Shown here piece by piece: positions 16,676 to 25,788 of a stretch of DNA of 39,791 nucleotides. Numbering within the stretch: the first letter of the stretch is position 1; each line of letters begins with the position of its first letter. Under the pieces are notes generated by a model. That model did no database searches and was not told where the DNA came from. It was given only the letters and a program-made list of their open reading frames with translations. The position numbers were made by a program, and so were the translations under genes. The DNA is from Gammaproteobacteria bacterium HGW-Gammaproteobacteria-14 (GTDB lineage Bacteria; Pseudomonadota; Gammaproteobacteria; Pseudomonadales; Alcanivoracaceae): the NCBI GenBank assembly GCA_002840115.1, contig PGZG01000001.1, forward strand, positions 1 through 39,791, in the 5' to 3' direction.

Positions 16676-16937
16676 GGCACCTCTGAATAACTCCTTAGGG
16701 TCTCTGGCGTTCAGGCTGGTTCGCAATCAAGGCGTGGTTTTGAAGGCATGCGTCCGTCTGTCGAAAAACCATAACGCAGAGTGCGGGCCAACCCGAACGC
16801 CCCGAAGGGCGAGGCCTGAAGCGCACATCTGCCGCGTTGTATTGCTTGAAAAGGGAACCACCATTTTCTGCGCAACACGCCTTGCAGCTGCACGCTTCAG
16901 TCCCCGCAGAGACCCTAAGGAGTTATTCAGAGGTGCC
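16676..16937. mobile_element. MITE-like element with 31-bp perfect terminal inverted repeats
   Basis: The ends (16676-16706 and 16907-16937) are perfect inverted copies starting GGCACCTCTGAATAACTCC; with the flanking CTAG/CT bases the match extends to 33 bp. The flanks are CTAG on the left and CTGG on the right, close to the YTAR target duplication of the IS5 group. The 262-bp body has no credible gene (a 60-codon minus-strand frame is probably spurious) and contains the small hairpin CGCCC-CGAA-GGGCG at 16798-16811. A second copy begins at 39693: over its first 99 bases I count four differences. No transposase is present, so movement in trans is inferred. Confidence 0.85.
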
Positions 16938-17004
16938 CTGGCAAAGAAAAATGGGCGCCAGAGACGCTAACTGATAAAAAAATGGCGGGTTTTAACAAAC
17001 AGAA

Positions 17005-17029
17005 TCCCGCATCCTCGGCGCATGCGGGA
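17005..17029 (-). terminator. Probable terminator after hisF
   Basis: TCCCGCAT and ATGCGGGA pair with a 9-base loop; on the minus strand the stem is followed by TTCTGTTTGTTAAAA. It lies just beyond the hisF stop codon and between it and the MITE. The T tract is interrupted, so strength is uncertain. Confidence 0.6.
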
Positions 17030-17037
17030 GCCAGCCA

Positions 17038-17811
17038 TTACAAGCGCATTTCTATGCCTGCAGCAACCATATACTCCTTGGCCTCGCGGATAGTGAACTC
17101 GGCAAAGTGGAAAATGGATGCCGCCAGTACCGCATCGGCACCGCCCTGCAACACACCATTGACCAAATGCTGCAAGGTACCAACGCCACCGGAGGCAATG
17201 ACTGGCACGGAAACCGCATCAGAAATTGCCCGCGTCACCGCAATATCAAAACCGTCTTTGGTACCGTCTTTATCCATGCTGGTCAGCAGGATTTCACCGG
17301 CGCCATTTTCGGTCATGCGTCGCGCCCACTGCACCGCATCCAGGCCTGTGGCTTTACGGCCGCCATGGGTGAAAATCTCCCAGCGATTAGGCTCACTTTC
17401 GGCGCTGACTTTTTTCGCATCAATGGCAACAACAATACATTGGGAGCCGAAACGGTCCGCTGCTTCACGAACAAAATCCGGATCATGCACTGCGGCGGAA
17501 TTGATACTGACCTTGTCAGCACCTGCATTCAGCAAGTTACGAATATCCTGTAGCGTTCTGACGCCACCGCCTACGGTTAAAGGAATAAACACCTGTGATG
17601 CCATACGCTCCACAGTATGCAACGTTGTATCCCGGCCCTCATGGCTGGCCGTAATATCCAGAAAGGTGATTTCGTCGGCACCCTCTTCGTTATAACGACG
17701 AGCCACTTCCACTGGATCACCGGCATCGCGAATGCTTTCGAATTTAACACCCTTTACGACACGACCTTTGTCGACATCAAGACAAGGAATAATACGTTTT
17801 GCTAATGGCAT
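17038..17811 (-). CDS. hisF: Imidazole glycerol phosphate synthase, cyclase subunit
   Basis: Beta-alpha barrel subunit that uses ammonia from HisH to convert PRFAR to imidazole glycerol phosphate and AICAR. It is 257 aa from the ATG at 17811 (PLAKRIIPCLDVDKGRVVKG follows, with catalytic D11 in CLDV). The second catalytic Asp lies in VVAIDAKKV, and the phosphate-binding loops GGVRTL and ASGGVGTL are present. A GTG three codons upstream (17820) is an alternative start. It is the last gene of hisB-hisH-hisA-hisF, 31 bases after hisA, and is followed by a hairpin. Confidence 0.97.
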   Translation of the reverse strand: MPLAKRIIPCLDVDKGRVVKGVKFESIRDAGDPVEVARRYNEEGADEITFLDITASHEGRDTTLHTVERMASQVFIPLTVGGGVRTLQDIRNLLNAGADKVSINSAAVHDPDFVREAADRFGSQCIVVAIDAKKVSAESEPNRWEIFTHGGRKATGLDAVQWARRMTENGAGEILLTSMDKDGTKDGFDIAVTRAISDAVSVPVIASGGVGTLQHLVNGVLQGGADAVLAASIFHFAEFTIREAKEYMVAAGIEMRL

Positions 17812-17842
17812 ACAGTGCACCCGCCCATGGGACTATTAACGT

Positions 17843-18583
17843 CTAACGCCCGGTTAGCTGATCAGAAAGTTGCTGACCTGCCTCAAAATCCAGCGTGCCT
17901 TCATAAATAGCCCGCCCGGTAATCGCGCCCTCAATGCCTTCCGCAGCAACGGCACACAGCTGCCGCACATCCTCAAGATCGGTAATACCACCGGAGGCGA
18001 TTACCGGAATAGAAACAGCATTTGCCAGCGCCACCGTAGCTTCCACATTGACACCCTGCAGCATGCCATCACGGCTGATGTCAGTATAAACAATGGAGGA
18101 AACGCCATCGTTCTCGAAGCGTTTGGCAAGGTCGACAACATGAATATCGGTAACATTCGCCCAACCGTCGGTGGCCACCATGCCATCTTTCGCATCAAGA
18201 CCGACAATAATGTGGCCAGGAAACCGGCGGCACATATCAGCAACAAACTCCGGCTCACGAACCGCTTTGGTGCCGATAATCAACCATTGCACGCCAGCAT
18301 CCAGATAAGCCTGAATAATTTCCGGCGAGCGAATACCGCCACCAATCTGAATCGGCAAATCAGGAAATTCAGACGCAATGGCTTTAACAATAGCGCCGTT
18401 CACCGGCTCGCCGGCAAAGGCGCCGTTAAGATCAACCAGATGCAGACGACGGGCGCCCCGCTCAACCCAATGGCGGGCCACCGCCACAGGATCATCGGAA
18501 AATACCGTATCGTCCTCCATGCGACCCTGGCGCAGCCGAACACATTGGCCGTCTTTCAGATCGATGGCGGGAATCAATAACAT
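17843..18583 (-). CDS. hisA: Phosphoribosylformimino-5-aminoimidazole carboxamide ribotide isomerase
   Basis: Converts ProFAR to PRFAR (Amadori rearrangement) in histidine synthesis; (beta/alpha)8 barrel of 246 aa. The N-terminal motif LLIPAIDLKDGQCVRL carries catalytic D8; the partner Asp is in YTDISRDGM, and the phosphate loops are GGGIRS and ASGGITDL. The start ATG at 18583 is preceded by GAGGCTTCCC; an alternative start at 18595 would bypass that ribosome-binding site. It lies 47 bases after hisH. Confidence 0.97.
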   Translation of the reverse strand: MLLIPAIDLKDGQCVRLRQGRMEDDTVFSDDPVAVARHWVERGARRLHLVDLNGAFAGEPVNGAIVKAIASEFPDLPIQIGGGIRSPEIIQAYLDAGVQWLIIGTKAVREPEFVADMCRRFPGHIIVGLDAKDGMVATDGWANVTDIHVVDLAKRFENDGVSSIVYTDISRDGMLQGVNVEATVALANAVSIPVIASGGITDLEDVRQLCAVAAEGIEGAITGRAIYEGTLDFEAGQQLSDQLTGR

Positions 18584-18630
18584 GGGAAGCCTCAAACGTA
18601 GAATATTAGTGACGCACTATAGGGCCAGCG

Positions 18631-19272
18631 TTATGGCGCCCAGCGGAGAAAGTTTTCCAACAGGGTTAAACCATGGGGCGCGCTTTTTTCCGGGTGGAAT
18701 TGAACGGCAAATACATTGCCCCGGCAAACCGCTGCAGGAAACTCCAGACCATACAAGCAACCACCGGCAATCTGATTGTCCGGTATTTCACTAATGTGAT
18801 AGCTATGCACAAAATAGAAACGGGCGAAATCAGGAATGCCTGCCCACATCGGATGCGCCTGGCGTTGCATTAGCTGGTTCCAGCCCATATGAGGCACCTT
18901 CAGGCGATCACCGAACTCGGATTTTCGCTCTCCGAAATGAACCACCTTCCCGGGGAAAATACCCAGACATTCAATGCCGTTATTTTCTTCGCTATGGCTC
19001 ATTAACGCCTGCATGCCAACGCAAATACCCAGCAGCGGCGTACCGCGCTGGGCCACTTCACGGACCGCCTGATCCAGACCACGTTCGGCCAGCTCTCGCA
19101 TACAGTCACGAATAGCCCCTACGCCGGGAAACACAACCCGGTCGGCACTAACCACCTGAGCCGGATCCGACGTCACCAGAATGCGCTGGCCATCGGTCAC
19201 TTTCTCCAGCGCCTTGGCGACGGAGTGCAAATTGCCCATGCCATAATCAAGTACGGCAACGGTTTCTGTCAT
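18631..19272 (-). CDS. hisH: Imidazole glycerol phosphate synthase, glutamine amidotransferase subunit
   Basis: Class I glutamine amidotransferase that releases ammonia for HisF. The 213-aa protein has nucleophile C84 in LLGICVGMQAL, the His and Glu of the triad in VQFHPEKS, and the FVHSYH segment. The oxyanion region GVGAIRDCM (51-59) is present. Only 2 bases separate it from the hisB stop, so it is co-transcribed and probably coupled. The 1:1 partner hisF is two genes downstream. Confidence 0.97.
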   Translation of the reverse strand: MTETVAVLDYGMGNLHSVAKALEKVTDGQRILVTSDPAQVVSADRVVFPGVGAIRDCMRELAERGLDQAVREVAQRGTPLLGICVGMQALMSHSEENNGIECLGIFPGKVVHFGERKSEFGDRLKVPHMGWNQLMQRQAHPMWAGIPDFARFYFVHSYHISEIPDNQIAGGCLYGLEFPAAVCRGNVFAVQFHPEKSAPHGLTLLENFLRWAP

Positions 19273-19274
19273 GA

Positions 19275-19880
19275 TCAGCCTTTCTCGGTCAGAGTGCCTT
19301 TGGTGGATGGCGTGATGTTTTCCATCCGCGGATCGAACTCCACCGCCATACGCAGTGCCCGTCCAAACGCCTTGAATACGGTTTCCGCCTGATGGTGCGC
19401 ATTACGGCCGCGCAACCCGTCGATATGCACGGTCATCATGCCGTGGTTCACGAGCCCCTGAAAAAACTCATAGAACAGATCAACATCAAAGTCCGCAATG
19501 CGCGCACGAATAAAATCGACATGCATTTCCAGACCAGGACGACCGGAAAGATCAATCACCACGCGGGACAACGCCTCATCCAGCGGCACATAGGCGTGGC
19601 CATAACGGCGCACTCCCTTCTTGTCACCCCAGGCCTTGGCTAACGCCTGCCCTAAGGTAATGCCGATATCTTCCACCGTGTGGTGGGCATCAATGTGCAG
19701 ATCGCCCTTGGCAGAAATTTCAATATCAATCAGGCCATGACGAGCCACCTGATCCACCATGTGGTCAAGGAAAGGCAAGCCGGTATCAAGCCGACTGGTG
19801 CCGGTACCGTCGAGATTAACGGTCACCGCAATCTGGGTTTCCAGCGTATTACGGGACACGCTGGCGATGCGCTGCGTCAT
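19275..19880 (-). CDS. hisB: Imidazoleglycerol-phosphate dehydratase
   Basis: Manganese-dependent dehydratase that makes imidazole acetol phosphate; 201 aa, the monofunctional form without the phosphatase domain of enteric HisB. Metal-binding motifs are DAHHTVEDIGI (about 68-78) and GRNAHHQAETVFKAFGRAL (about 161-179). The ATG at 19880 (MTQRIASVSRNT) is preceded by GGAGGCTATTC; the upstream in-frame extension to 19937 covers the promoter and is rejected. It is the first gene of the hisBHAF unit. Confidence 0.97.
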   Translation of the reverse strand: MTQRIASVSRNTLETQIAVTVNLDGTGTSRLDTGLPFLDHMVDQVARHGLIDIEISAKGDLHIDAHHTVEDIGITLGQALAKAWGDKKGVRRYGHAYVPLDEALSRVVIDLSGRPGLEMHVDFIRARIADFDVDLFYEFFQGLVNHGMMTVHIDGLRGRNAHHQAETVFKAFGRALRMAVEFDPRMENITPSTKGTLTEKG

Positions 19881-19907
19881 GAATAGCCTCCATCTGGCAG
19901 GGCGGCC

Positions 19908-19937
19908 ATTATAGGCCTCGCCTGCACTCGGCACCAA
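19908..19937 (-). promoter_or_regulatory. Candidate sigma-70 promoter of the hisBHAF operon
   Basis: On the minus strand TTGGTG (19937-19932) and a perfect TATAAT (19913-19908) are separated by 18 bases. The start would be near 19901, leaving a leader of about 20 nt, too short for a his-type attenuator. Confidence 0.6.
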
Positions 19938-20016
19938 TGCGGAATCACCGGATAACTTGATTAACCCCCTTCACAGCCGCCAGAATCCCCACAACTTAAC
20001 GCTTCTCTGGTGCAGC

Positions 20017-20346
20017 ATGCCTCTGATTGTCAGCGAAATCCCCTTATCGGAAGCCTCTGCCGAGACCTTCAGCAACGTACTCAAGGCGAACCCCGACCTG
20101 GCCCGGGCCTTTGCCAAGGCGGCAGAATCCGGCGATGGCCGTTTGTTTCAGGGAATATTCAATGCCAAGCCTGTGGCGCTACTGCGCGTGATTAGCGATC
20201 CATTGATCGCCGGGGAGTCCGCATGGCGTCTGAGCGAGCTGGTGGTTCACCCCGCCACCCGGAAACGGGGCGTCGGCAAGGAAATGGTTCGTCAGGCAGG
20301 TGCTCTGCTAGCCCCGGCAACTCTGGACAGCGGCCCTCGTTGGTAG
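20017..20346 (+). CDS. Small GNAT-type protein, possibly PanZ/PanM-like acetyl-CoA sensor
   Basis: Protein of 109 aa from the ATG at 20017 (an upstream start at 19957 is less likely). The region LSELVVHPATRKRGVGKEMVRQAG (about 74-97) resembles the acetyl-CoA-binding motif A (RxxGxG/A) of N-acetyltransferases. The preceding strand IFNAKPVALLRVISD resembles the core of the PanZ family, which promotes PanD maturation. Motif B is absent and the C-terminus is short (TLDSGPRW), so it may be a sensor rather than an enzyme, or a truncated copy. It lies divergent from hisB. Function remains tentative. Confidence 0.5.
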   Translation: MPLIVSEIPLSEASAETFSNVLKANPDLARAFAKAAESGDGRLFQGIFNAKPVALLRVISDPLIAGESAWRLSELVVHPATRKRGVGKEMVRQAGALLAPATLDSGPRW

Positions 20347-20397
20347 TTTTGCGGGACTTCTGTGAAGTACAAAGGCCGTGCAATGGACAACACTGAC

Positions 20398-22308
20398 TCA
20401 ACCGGGCGCCAGCGGCAACCGAATACAAATAGCAGCGCCTTTACCGGGACCTGCGCTTTCTGCCCATATCTTCCCGCCCATCTGCGTAATCATCACCCGA
20501 GCCATCGGTAACGACAAACCAAAGCCATCCACATGATGTCCCGAACCCACCATAAAGAAGGGCCTAAAAATGCTATCCAACTGCTCACGAACAATACCTT
20601 GACCCTGATCTTCAACCCGAATTACCAAAGCCTCCTCTTCCCGCACCCCAAGCCATTCAATCACACCGCCCTCCGGGCTTACCCGGATGGCGTTATCCAT
20701 CAGCATAGAGAATACGTCGTGCAGCTCTCGCTCACAGGCCAGCACCGACAACTCAGCCGGCAGCCGGTTGATGATTCGCAAAGATTTGGCATCCACTGCG
20801 GCAGCGAAGTCAGGCAGCATCTTGTCCAGCATCCACATCGGCTGGCAGTAGCCATGGGCGGGCTGGTGATCACGACCGGCCAAATCAAAATAGCGCAACG
20901 AGGTGGCCACCAACTGATGCAAACGCTCCTGCCCCCGCTGCACCATGCGCACCGCATCCCTCAACTCCTTTGGCACCGACTCAGCCTCCAGCATTTTGGC
21001 GCTGCCCAGCCAATTCAACGGGGTATTCAGTTCATGGCTGAGGTAACCCATAAACACCAGCTTATCTCGGTCAAGCTGCTCCACTTCCGCAACATGCCGC
21101 CGCATGGCCTCCTCGGAATCCCTCGACAGACTGTCTCGCTGATACTCCAGCAGATTGATTCGATCGCCCAATGCTAACGACAGCAGTACCGCCACCCAGC
21201 CACCACCAATATGGGGTGCGTAATTGGTTAGGGCGCTGTGTGGTATCAGACCAAGATTGCTCAGCGAAAACACTACGCAGCCCAACAAAAACAGAGACCA
21301 GGCAATCACATAGAGGCGCGCAGCGGTATAGCCCTTTAGCCACACCATCCAGCCAATCGCGAACAGTGACAACACCACCATCAACACCAGCGCTGTATTG
21401 GTGAGATAGGACCAGGGGGCGGGCAAAAATATGGATACCGGCACCATGACCACACTAATACGGAACAACCATTGCAACCACCGCTCGGCGACCGGCATGC
21501 GGCTAGCCACATCAAGAAATATCAGGCTATAACGAAGTAGTGCTGCTGCACCGATGGTGACAAAGAAAGGGTAATGCTCATTAATTTTCGGCCAGCTCGG
21601 CCAAAAATATTGAAGGCCGAAACCATTCAGGTTGAGCAAACTGATAATCAGGCTACCGAGGAAAACCACATAGTAAAGGTAGGCTGTTTCACGCAGCGAG
21701 AAAAACAGCAACAGGTTATAGATCAACATCACCAGCAGGCCGCCAAAAAAAAGGCCAAACAGCATCTGCTCGCGATACGTACGCTCCACCAGACCCTGGG
21801 CGCTGGCCAGCTTTAACTCCAGATTCAGCGCCCCTTTACCCCACACTTCCAGATAGTAGGTTTGGGTGCCATCGGCGCTACTATCGAGGGGAAAAATGAA
21901 CTCACGGTGATTAAAAATGCGCTCGGAAAATGAAAGCGTGTCGCCCATTTCGATGGATTGGAAGCCACCAACACCATCCGGGGCATAAAACACCAGATGA
22001 TCAATAATCGGATGCCGCTGAATCAGGTACCAAGGCTGGTCCCGTACCAACGAAAAATCCACCTCAAAACGCAACCAGATCCGAGCGGAGGTAAAACCAT
22101 AGTTAGGATACAGCTGATTCGAAGGCTGGAACCGGTCAACAAAGGGGCCGCTAACATCACCGATACCCCAGCGCCCCTCCGGATCCACCAGCACGGACAG
22201 GTCACGACCGATCAATAACTCATTATCCTGCGACGATGGCGCGATCACGGCCCCCGCCGTTGTCGCCCAACACAGCAGTATCGCGCACAGAATGCGGAAC
22301 TTTGCCAC
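20398..22308 (-). CDS. 7TMR-DISM membrane histidine kinase
   Basis: Sensor kinase of 636 aa. After a signal peptide (about 1-20) comes an extracellular 7TMR-DISM type-2 ligand-binding module (about 30-170, beta-rich, with WLRFEVDF). Seven membrane helices (about 183-382) and a linker follow, then HisKA with H425 in FMGYLSHELNTPLNWL, and HATPase_c with DNAIRVSPEGG, EDQGQGIVREQ and GFGLSLPMARVM. DISM modules are thought to bind small, often sugar-like ligands. No response regulator is adjacent, so it is an orphan kinase. It lies between the his genes and asmA, transcribed away from asmA. Confidence 0.92.
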   Translation of the reverse strand: MAKFRILCAILLCWATTAGAVIAPSSQDNELLIGRDLSVLVDPEGRWGIGDVSGPFVDRFQPSNQLYPNYGFTSARIWLRFEVDFSLVRDQPWYLIQRHPIIDHLVFYAPDGVGGFQSIEMGDTLSFSERIFNHREFIFPLDSSADGTQTYYLEVWGKGALNLELKLASAQGLVERTYREQMLFGLFFGGLLVMLIYNLLLFFSLRETAYLYYVVFLGSLIISLLNLNGFGLQYFWPSWPKINEHYPFFVTIGAAALLRYSLIFLDVASRMPVAERWLQWLFRISVVMVPVSIFLPAPWSYLTNTALVLMVVLSLFAIGWMVWLKGYTAARLYVIAWSLFLLGCVVFSLSNLGLIPHSALTNYAPHIGGGWVAVLLSLALGDRINLLEYQRDSLSRDSEEAMRRHVAEVEQLDRDKLVFMGYLSHELNTPLNWLGSAKMLEAESVPKELRDAVRMVQRGQERLHQLVATSLRYFDLAGRDHQPAHGYCQPMWMLDKMLPDFAAAVDAKSLRIINRLPAELSVLACERELHDVFSMLMDNAIRVSPEGGVIEWLGVREEEALVIRVEDQGQGIVREQLDSIFRPFFMVGSGHHVDGFGLSLPMARVMITQMGGKIWAESAGPGKGAAICIRLPLAPG

Positions 22309-22479
22309 CGGATATCCCCCTAACTAGCCACACGTTTCAGCATCGATGCCCGAGATAAACACTCGAGACAGACGTCCGAGATGCATTTTTATCGGCACTC
22401 ATAGACACTAGCGTTCATGGCGCCAGAACTCACACGCTCTATAATCGACGCCAACCACCCAGCACGCAAGGAGACCGTC

Positions 22480-24732
22480 ATGGTGCGCGCAGTAAAGATC
22501 CTGTTTGGCCTGATCCTGCTGATTGTCGCTCTGCTGGCAACAGCCATTGTGGTTATCACTCGCGTGATCGACCCTAATGACTTCAAGCCGCAAATCAGCA
22601 CTGCCGCCCGCGAACATGCCGATATCGACCTGCTGATACCCGGCGAGCTGTCCTGGACCTTCTGGCCCTACCTCGGCATTAGCGTCGGCCGTACCGAGGC
22701 CCGACTGGCGGACGAAACCGAACTATTCGCCGCCCTTGATGAAGTACGTACCAGTGTGGCGGTATGGCCGCTATTGTTTGGCGAAGTACAACTCTCCGGC
22801 ATCCATCTATCCGGCCTTGAGCTGAATCTGGTGGAAACTGCGGATGGCGCCAACTGGGAGCGTATCGCCGCAGGCGATAGCGAAGCCGCCGACACCGAGA
22901 CAGGAACCAGCGCCGACGAAGGCGTACCGGAGCTGCCGGTAAGCCTGCCACTGGTCACCATTAGCGATAGCCGCATTCGTTACCGCAACCTGATGGATGG
23001 CACCGACATTCAGATTGACGACCTGAACTTTCAGGCCCGTGATGTCAGCCTGACGGAAGCTTTCCCGATGGTGCTATCGTTGCGATATCAGGATCAGGAC
23101 GATATCCGCATCGACCTTAGCCTGGATACCGTGCTGGGCATGGATCTGGGCAACAACGTGTTCAACCTGACACCGCTAAACCTGAACAGCACCATTGCCG
23201 GCGTTACCAGCCTGCCCGTTAAAGTCAGCCTGCGACAGAATCTCACCGCCGCGCTGGACGAGGACCGCATCAGCGTCCGTGATCTGGTACTTGATGCTGC
23301 GGGTGTCCGCGCCAGCGGCAATATGGAGCTGACCCAGCTATCCGGCAAGCCCATTTTCAAGGGCCAACTTTCCGTAGCACCCTTCAACGCCAATAATGCC
23401 CTGAAAGCCATCGGCGAACTGCCCATCGAAACCAGCGACCCGGCCGCCCTCAGCAGTATTTCCATGGAAATGACTTTTAACGGCCCGGAAAATAGCCTTT
23501 TTCTTGATCCTCTGGTCATTCAGATGGATAACAGCCGGATCAGTGGTCAGGCCGGCATCACCGATCTGGATAGCGGCCATATTCGCTTCGACCTGCTGCT
23601 GGATAAACTACTCGCTGACGGCTACCTCCCGCCCAGCGAAGAACCCGTCGAGAACCCGAACCTAACAGCCTCCACCGCCATACTGCCGCCGTTATCAACG
23701 GAACCCTTGCTGCCACTGGAAGACCTTCGTGCCCTCAGCGTTGACGGCGTATTTCGCATTGGCGCCCTCTCGCTGGAAGGCATTGAAACCAGCAACATGC
23801 ACTTCACCCTGAACGCCAAAGACGGGCTACTGCAGCTACTGGAAGCCACCGGTAACGCGCTGGGCGGTGAATTCAATGCCAGCGCAGCTCTGGATGCCCG
23901 CACCGACGAACCGGTTATCACCCTGAAAAAGTCGGTCAAAAATGTACAAATCCAACCCGTGGTTATCATGGCGCTGGATGACGACCTCTTTACCGGCCTG
24001 CTGGACATGAATATGGATTTCCGCGCCACTGGAAACAGCGAGCAGGCACTGGCGGACAGCGGCGTCGGCGCCCTGAAAATGACGCTGTCGAAAGGCACTA
24101 TCCGTGGCATGAACCTGCATAACACTCTTATTGGTGGTGTGAACGAAATGCTCGGCAGCTACCAGATGCTGGCCAGCTATATTCCAGGACAAGAGTCCGG
24201 CAGGCTGCCCCGGCAACTGTCCGAAGATACGGAAGTGGTGCAAATGCATATTAATGCCCGACTGGAAAAACTGGTCGCTCATGTTGATGAACTGCGCGCC
24301 GAACTGCCCCGTGGCGCACTCAATGGCAAAGGCTTCCTTAACCTGCGCAGCGAAGCGTTCGACTTCCGCATCGGTATGCGGTCGGAGGATCTCAGTGGCA
24401 ACAAATATATTGGTGATCGAAGCTGGCCGCTGCGTTGCCGTGGCAACCTGGCTGGCGACGCCGGTGACTGGTGCAGCGCAGACAGCAGCGCTTTCCGTGA
24501 CATTGGCAAAGACATTGCTGCCAAGCTGGCCCAAGACAAGGTACTGGACCGCCTGGGCCTGGATGCAGACAGTGCACGCCAAGAACTGGATGCTCAGAAA
24601 GCTGCAGCCCGCGAGAAGGCCCGCACCGAACAGGAACGGATAAAACAACAAGCTGACAAAGCAAAAAAGGAAGCCGAAGACGATATTCGGCGCAAAGCCG
24701 AGGACGGCCTGCGTAACCTGCTTAACCGATGA
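22480..24732 (+). CDS. asmA: AsmA family protein
   Basis: Large envelope protein (750 aa) with one N-terminal membrane helix (about 3-26, ILFGLILLIVALLATAIVVI) and a long periplasmic domain with the AsmA N-terminal (about 1-350) and C-terminal AsmA_2-like (about 440-650) regions. AsmA-like proteins are bridge-like lipid-transport or outer-membrane-assembly factors. The last 60 residues are a strongly charged Lys/Glu/Ala/Arg helix, probably coiled coil. The start ATG at 22480 follows AAGGAGA; an upstream in-frame start at 22417 lacks that. The stop overlaps mutY as ATGA, an asmA-mutY pair conserved in this group. Confidence 0.92.
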   Translation: MVRAVKILFGLILLIVALLATAIVVITRVIDPNDFKPQISTAAREHADIDLLIPGELSWTFWPYLGISVGRTEARLADETELFAALDEVRTSVAVWPLLFGEVQLSGIHLSGLELNLVETADGANWERIAAGDSEAADTETGTSADEGVPELPVSLPLVTISDSRIRYRNLMDGTDIQIDDLNFQARDVSLTEAFPMVLSLRYQDQDDIRIDLSLDTVLGMDLGNNVFNLTPLNLNSTIAGVTSLPVKVSLRQNLTAALDEDRISVRDLVLDAAGVRASGNMELTQLSGKPIFKGQLSVAPFNANNALKAIGELPIETSDPAALSSISMEMTFNGPENSLFLDPLVIQMDNSRISGQAGITDLDSGHIRFDLLLDKLLADGYLPPSEEPVENPNLTASTAILPPLSTEPLLPLEDLRALSVDGVFRIGALSLEGIETSNMHFTLNAKDGLLQLLEATGNALGGEFNASAALDARTDEPVITLKKSVKNVQIQPVVIMALDDDLFTGLLDMNMDFRATGNSEQALADSGVGALKMTLSKGTIRGMNLHNTLIGGVNEMLGSYQMLASYIPGQESGRLPRQLSEDTEVVQMHINARLEKLVAHVDELRAELPRGALNGKGFLNLRSEAFDFRIGMRSEDLSGNKYIGDRSWPLRCRGNLAGDAGDWCSADSSAFRDIGKDIAAKLAQDKVLDRLGLDADSARQELDAQKAAAREKARTEQERIKQQADKAKKEAEDDIRRKAEDGLRNLLNR

Positions 24733-25769
24733 CTCCTGCCGCCTTCCAAAAAGCCGTGCTGGCCTGGTACGACCAGCACGGCCGCAAGGACCTGCCCTGG
24801 CAAAAAAGCCTGACCCCCTACCGGGTATGGGTATCGGAAATCATGCTGCAGCAAACACAAGTCAGCACCGTGATTCCCTACTTCCAGCGTTTTATGACGC
24901 GCTTTCCTTCCGTCACCGCGCTGGCCCAGGCACCGATTGATGACGTACTGCATCTGTGGACCGGCCTCGGTTACTATGCCCGCGCCCGCAATCTGCACAA
25001 AACCGCCCAAATAATTAGCAATAACCATCGGGGTAAATTCCCCCGCGATGTTGAGTCCTTGTCATCACTACCCGGCATTGGCCGCTCCACTGCAGGAGCC
25101 ATTGCCAGCATCAGCATGGAAATACGCGCCCCCATTCTCGACGGTAATGTAAAGCGGGTATTGGCCCGTTTCCATGCCATCGATGGCTGGCCCGGCGAAA
25201 CCGTCGTGGCTAACCAGCTATGGGCCGTCGCCGAAAAATACACCCCGAATACTCGGCTGCGCGACTACACCCAGGTAATGATGGATCTCGGGGCTACCGT
25301 TTGCACTCGCAGCAAACCACGCTGCGAACAATGCCCGCTGCACAAACACTGCGCCGCATTTTCCCGCAATGAAGTCGCACGATTCCCCGGTAAGAAAGCC
25401 AGCAAAAAAACACCCGTACGGGAAACCCTGATGCTGTTACTGGATAACGGCAACGGCGAAATTTTGCTGGAACAGCGGCCACCCAGTGGCATCTGGGGCG
25501 GCCTGTGGTGCCCGCCACAAATCGAGAACCCCGACGCACTCAAAGACGCCCTTGCCCAGCGAGGCCTGAAAGGCAGCAAAGCCGATAAACTGCCCGCGTT
25601 TCGACACACCTTCAGCCACTTTCATCTTGATATCCAACCGCTACGCATCACGGTAAAGCAGCACAGCAAAACTATTGCCGAGACCGTGCCACAACGTTGG
25701 GTTAGTAGCCGCAACCCCGGCACCCTCGGGCTGGCCGCGCCCATCAAAAAATTACTGGCGTCGCTATAA
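24729..25769 (+). CDS. mutY: A/G-specific adenine DNA glycosylase MutY
   Basis: Removes adenine mispaired with 8-oxoguanine. The 346-aa protein has the HhH-GPD fold with catalytic Glu37 in SEIMLQQTQVSTV, the helix-hairpin-helix LPGIGRSTAGAIASI (about 117-131), the catalytic Asp in ILDGNVKRVLARF, and the 4Fe-4S loop with Cys in CTRSKPRCEQCPLHKHC. A C-terminal NUDIX-like domain (about 235-345) recognises 8-oxoG. It overlaps asmA by 4 bases. In related genomes yggX follows directly; here about 2.7 kb of other genes intervenes. Confidence 0.97.
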   Translation: MTPAAFQKAVLAWYDQHGRKDLPWQKSLTPYRVWVSEIMLQQTQVSTVIPYFQRFMTRFPSVTALAQAPIDDVLHLWTGLGYYARARNLHKTAQIISNNHRGKFPRDVESLSSLPGIGRSTAGAIASISMEIRAPILDGNVKRVLARFHAIDGWPGETVVANQLWAVAEKYTPNTRLRDYTQVMMDLGATVCTRSKPRCEQCPLHKHCAAFSRNEVARFPGKKASKKTPVRETLMLLLDNGNGEILLEQRPPSGIWGGLWCPPQIENPDALKDALAQRGLKGSKADKLPAFRHTFSHFHLDIQPLRITVKQHSKTIAETVPQRWVSSRNPGTLGLAAPIKKLLASL

Positions 25770-25788
25770 CTTCAAGCCCCCCGGTGCA

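Noticed and set aside
16711..16893. 60-codon minus-strand frame inside the MITE
   Set aside because: No transposase motif, very short, and bounded by the inverted repeats; probably chance coding within the repeat.
22309..22479. Regulatory element between the kinase and asmA
   Set aside because: I see no convincing promoter pair or operator; only the asmA ribosome-binding site is clear.
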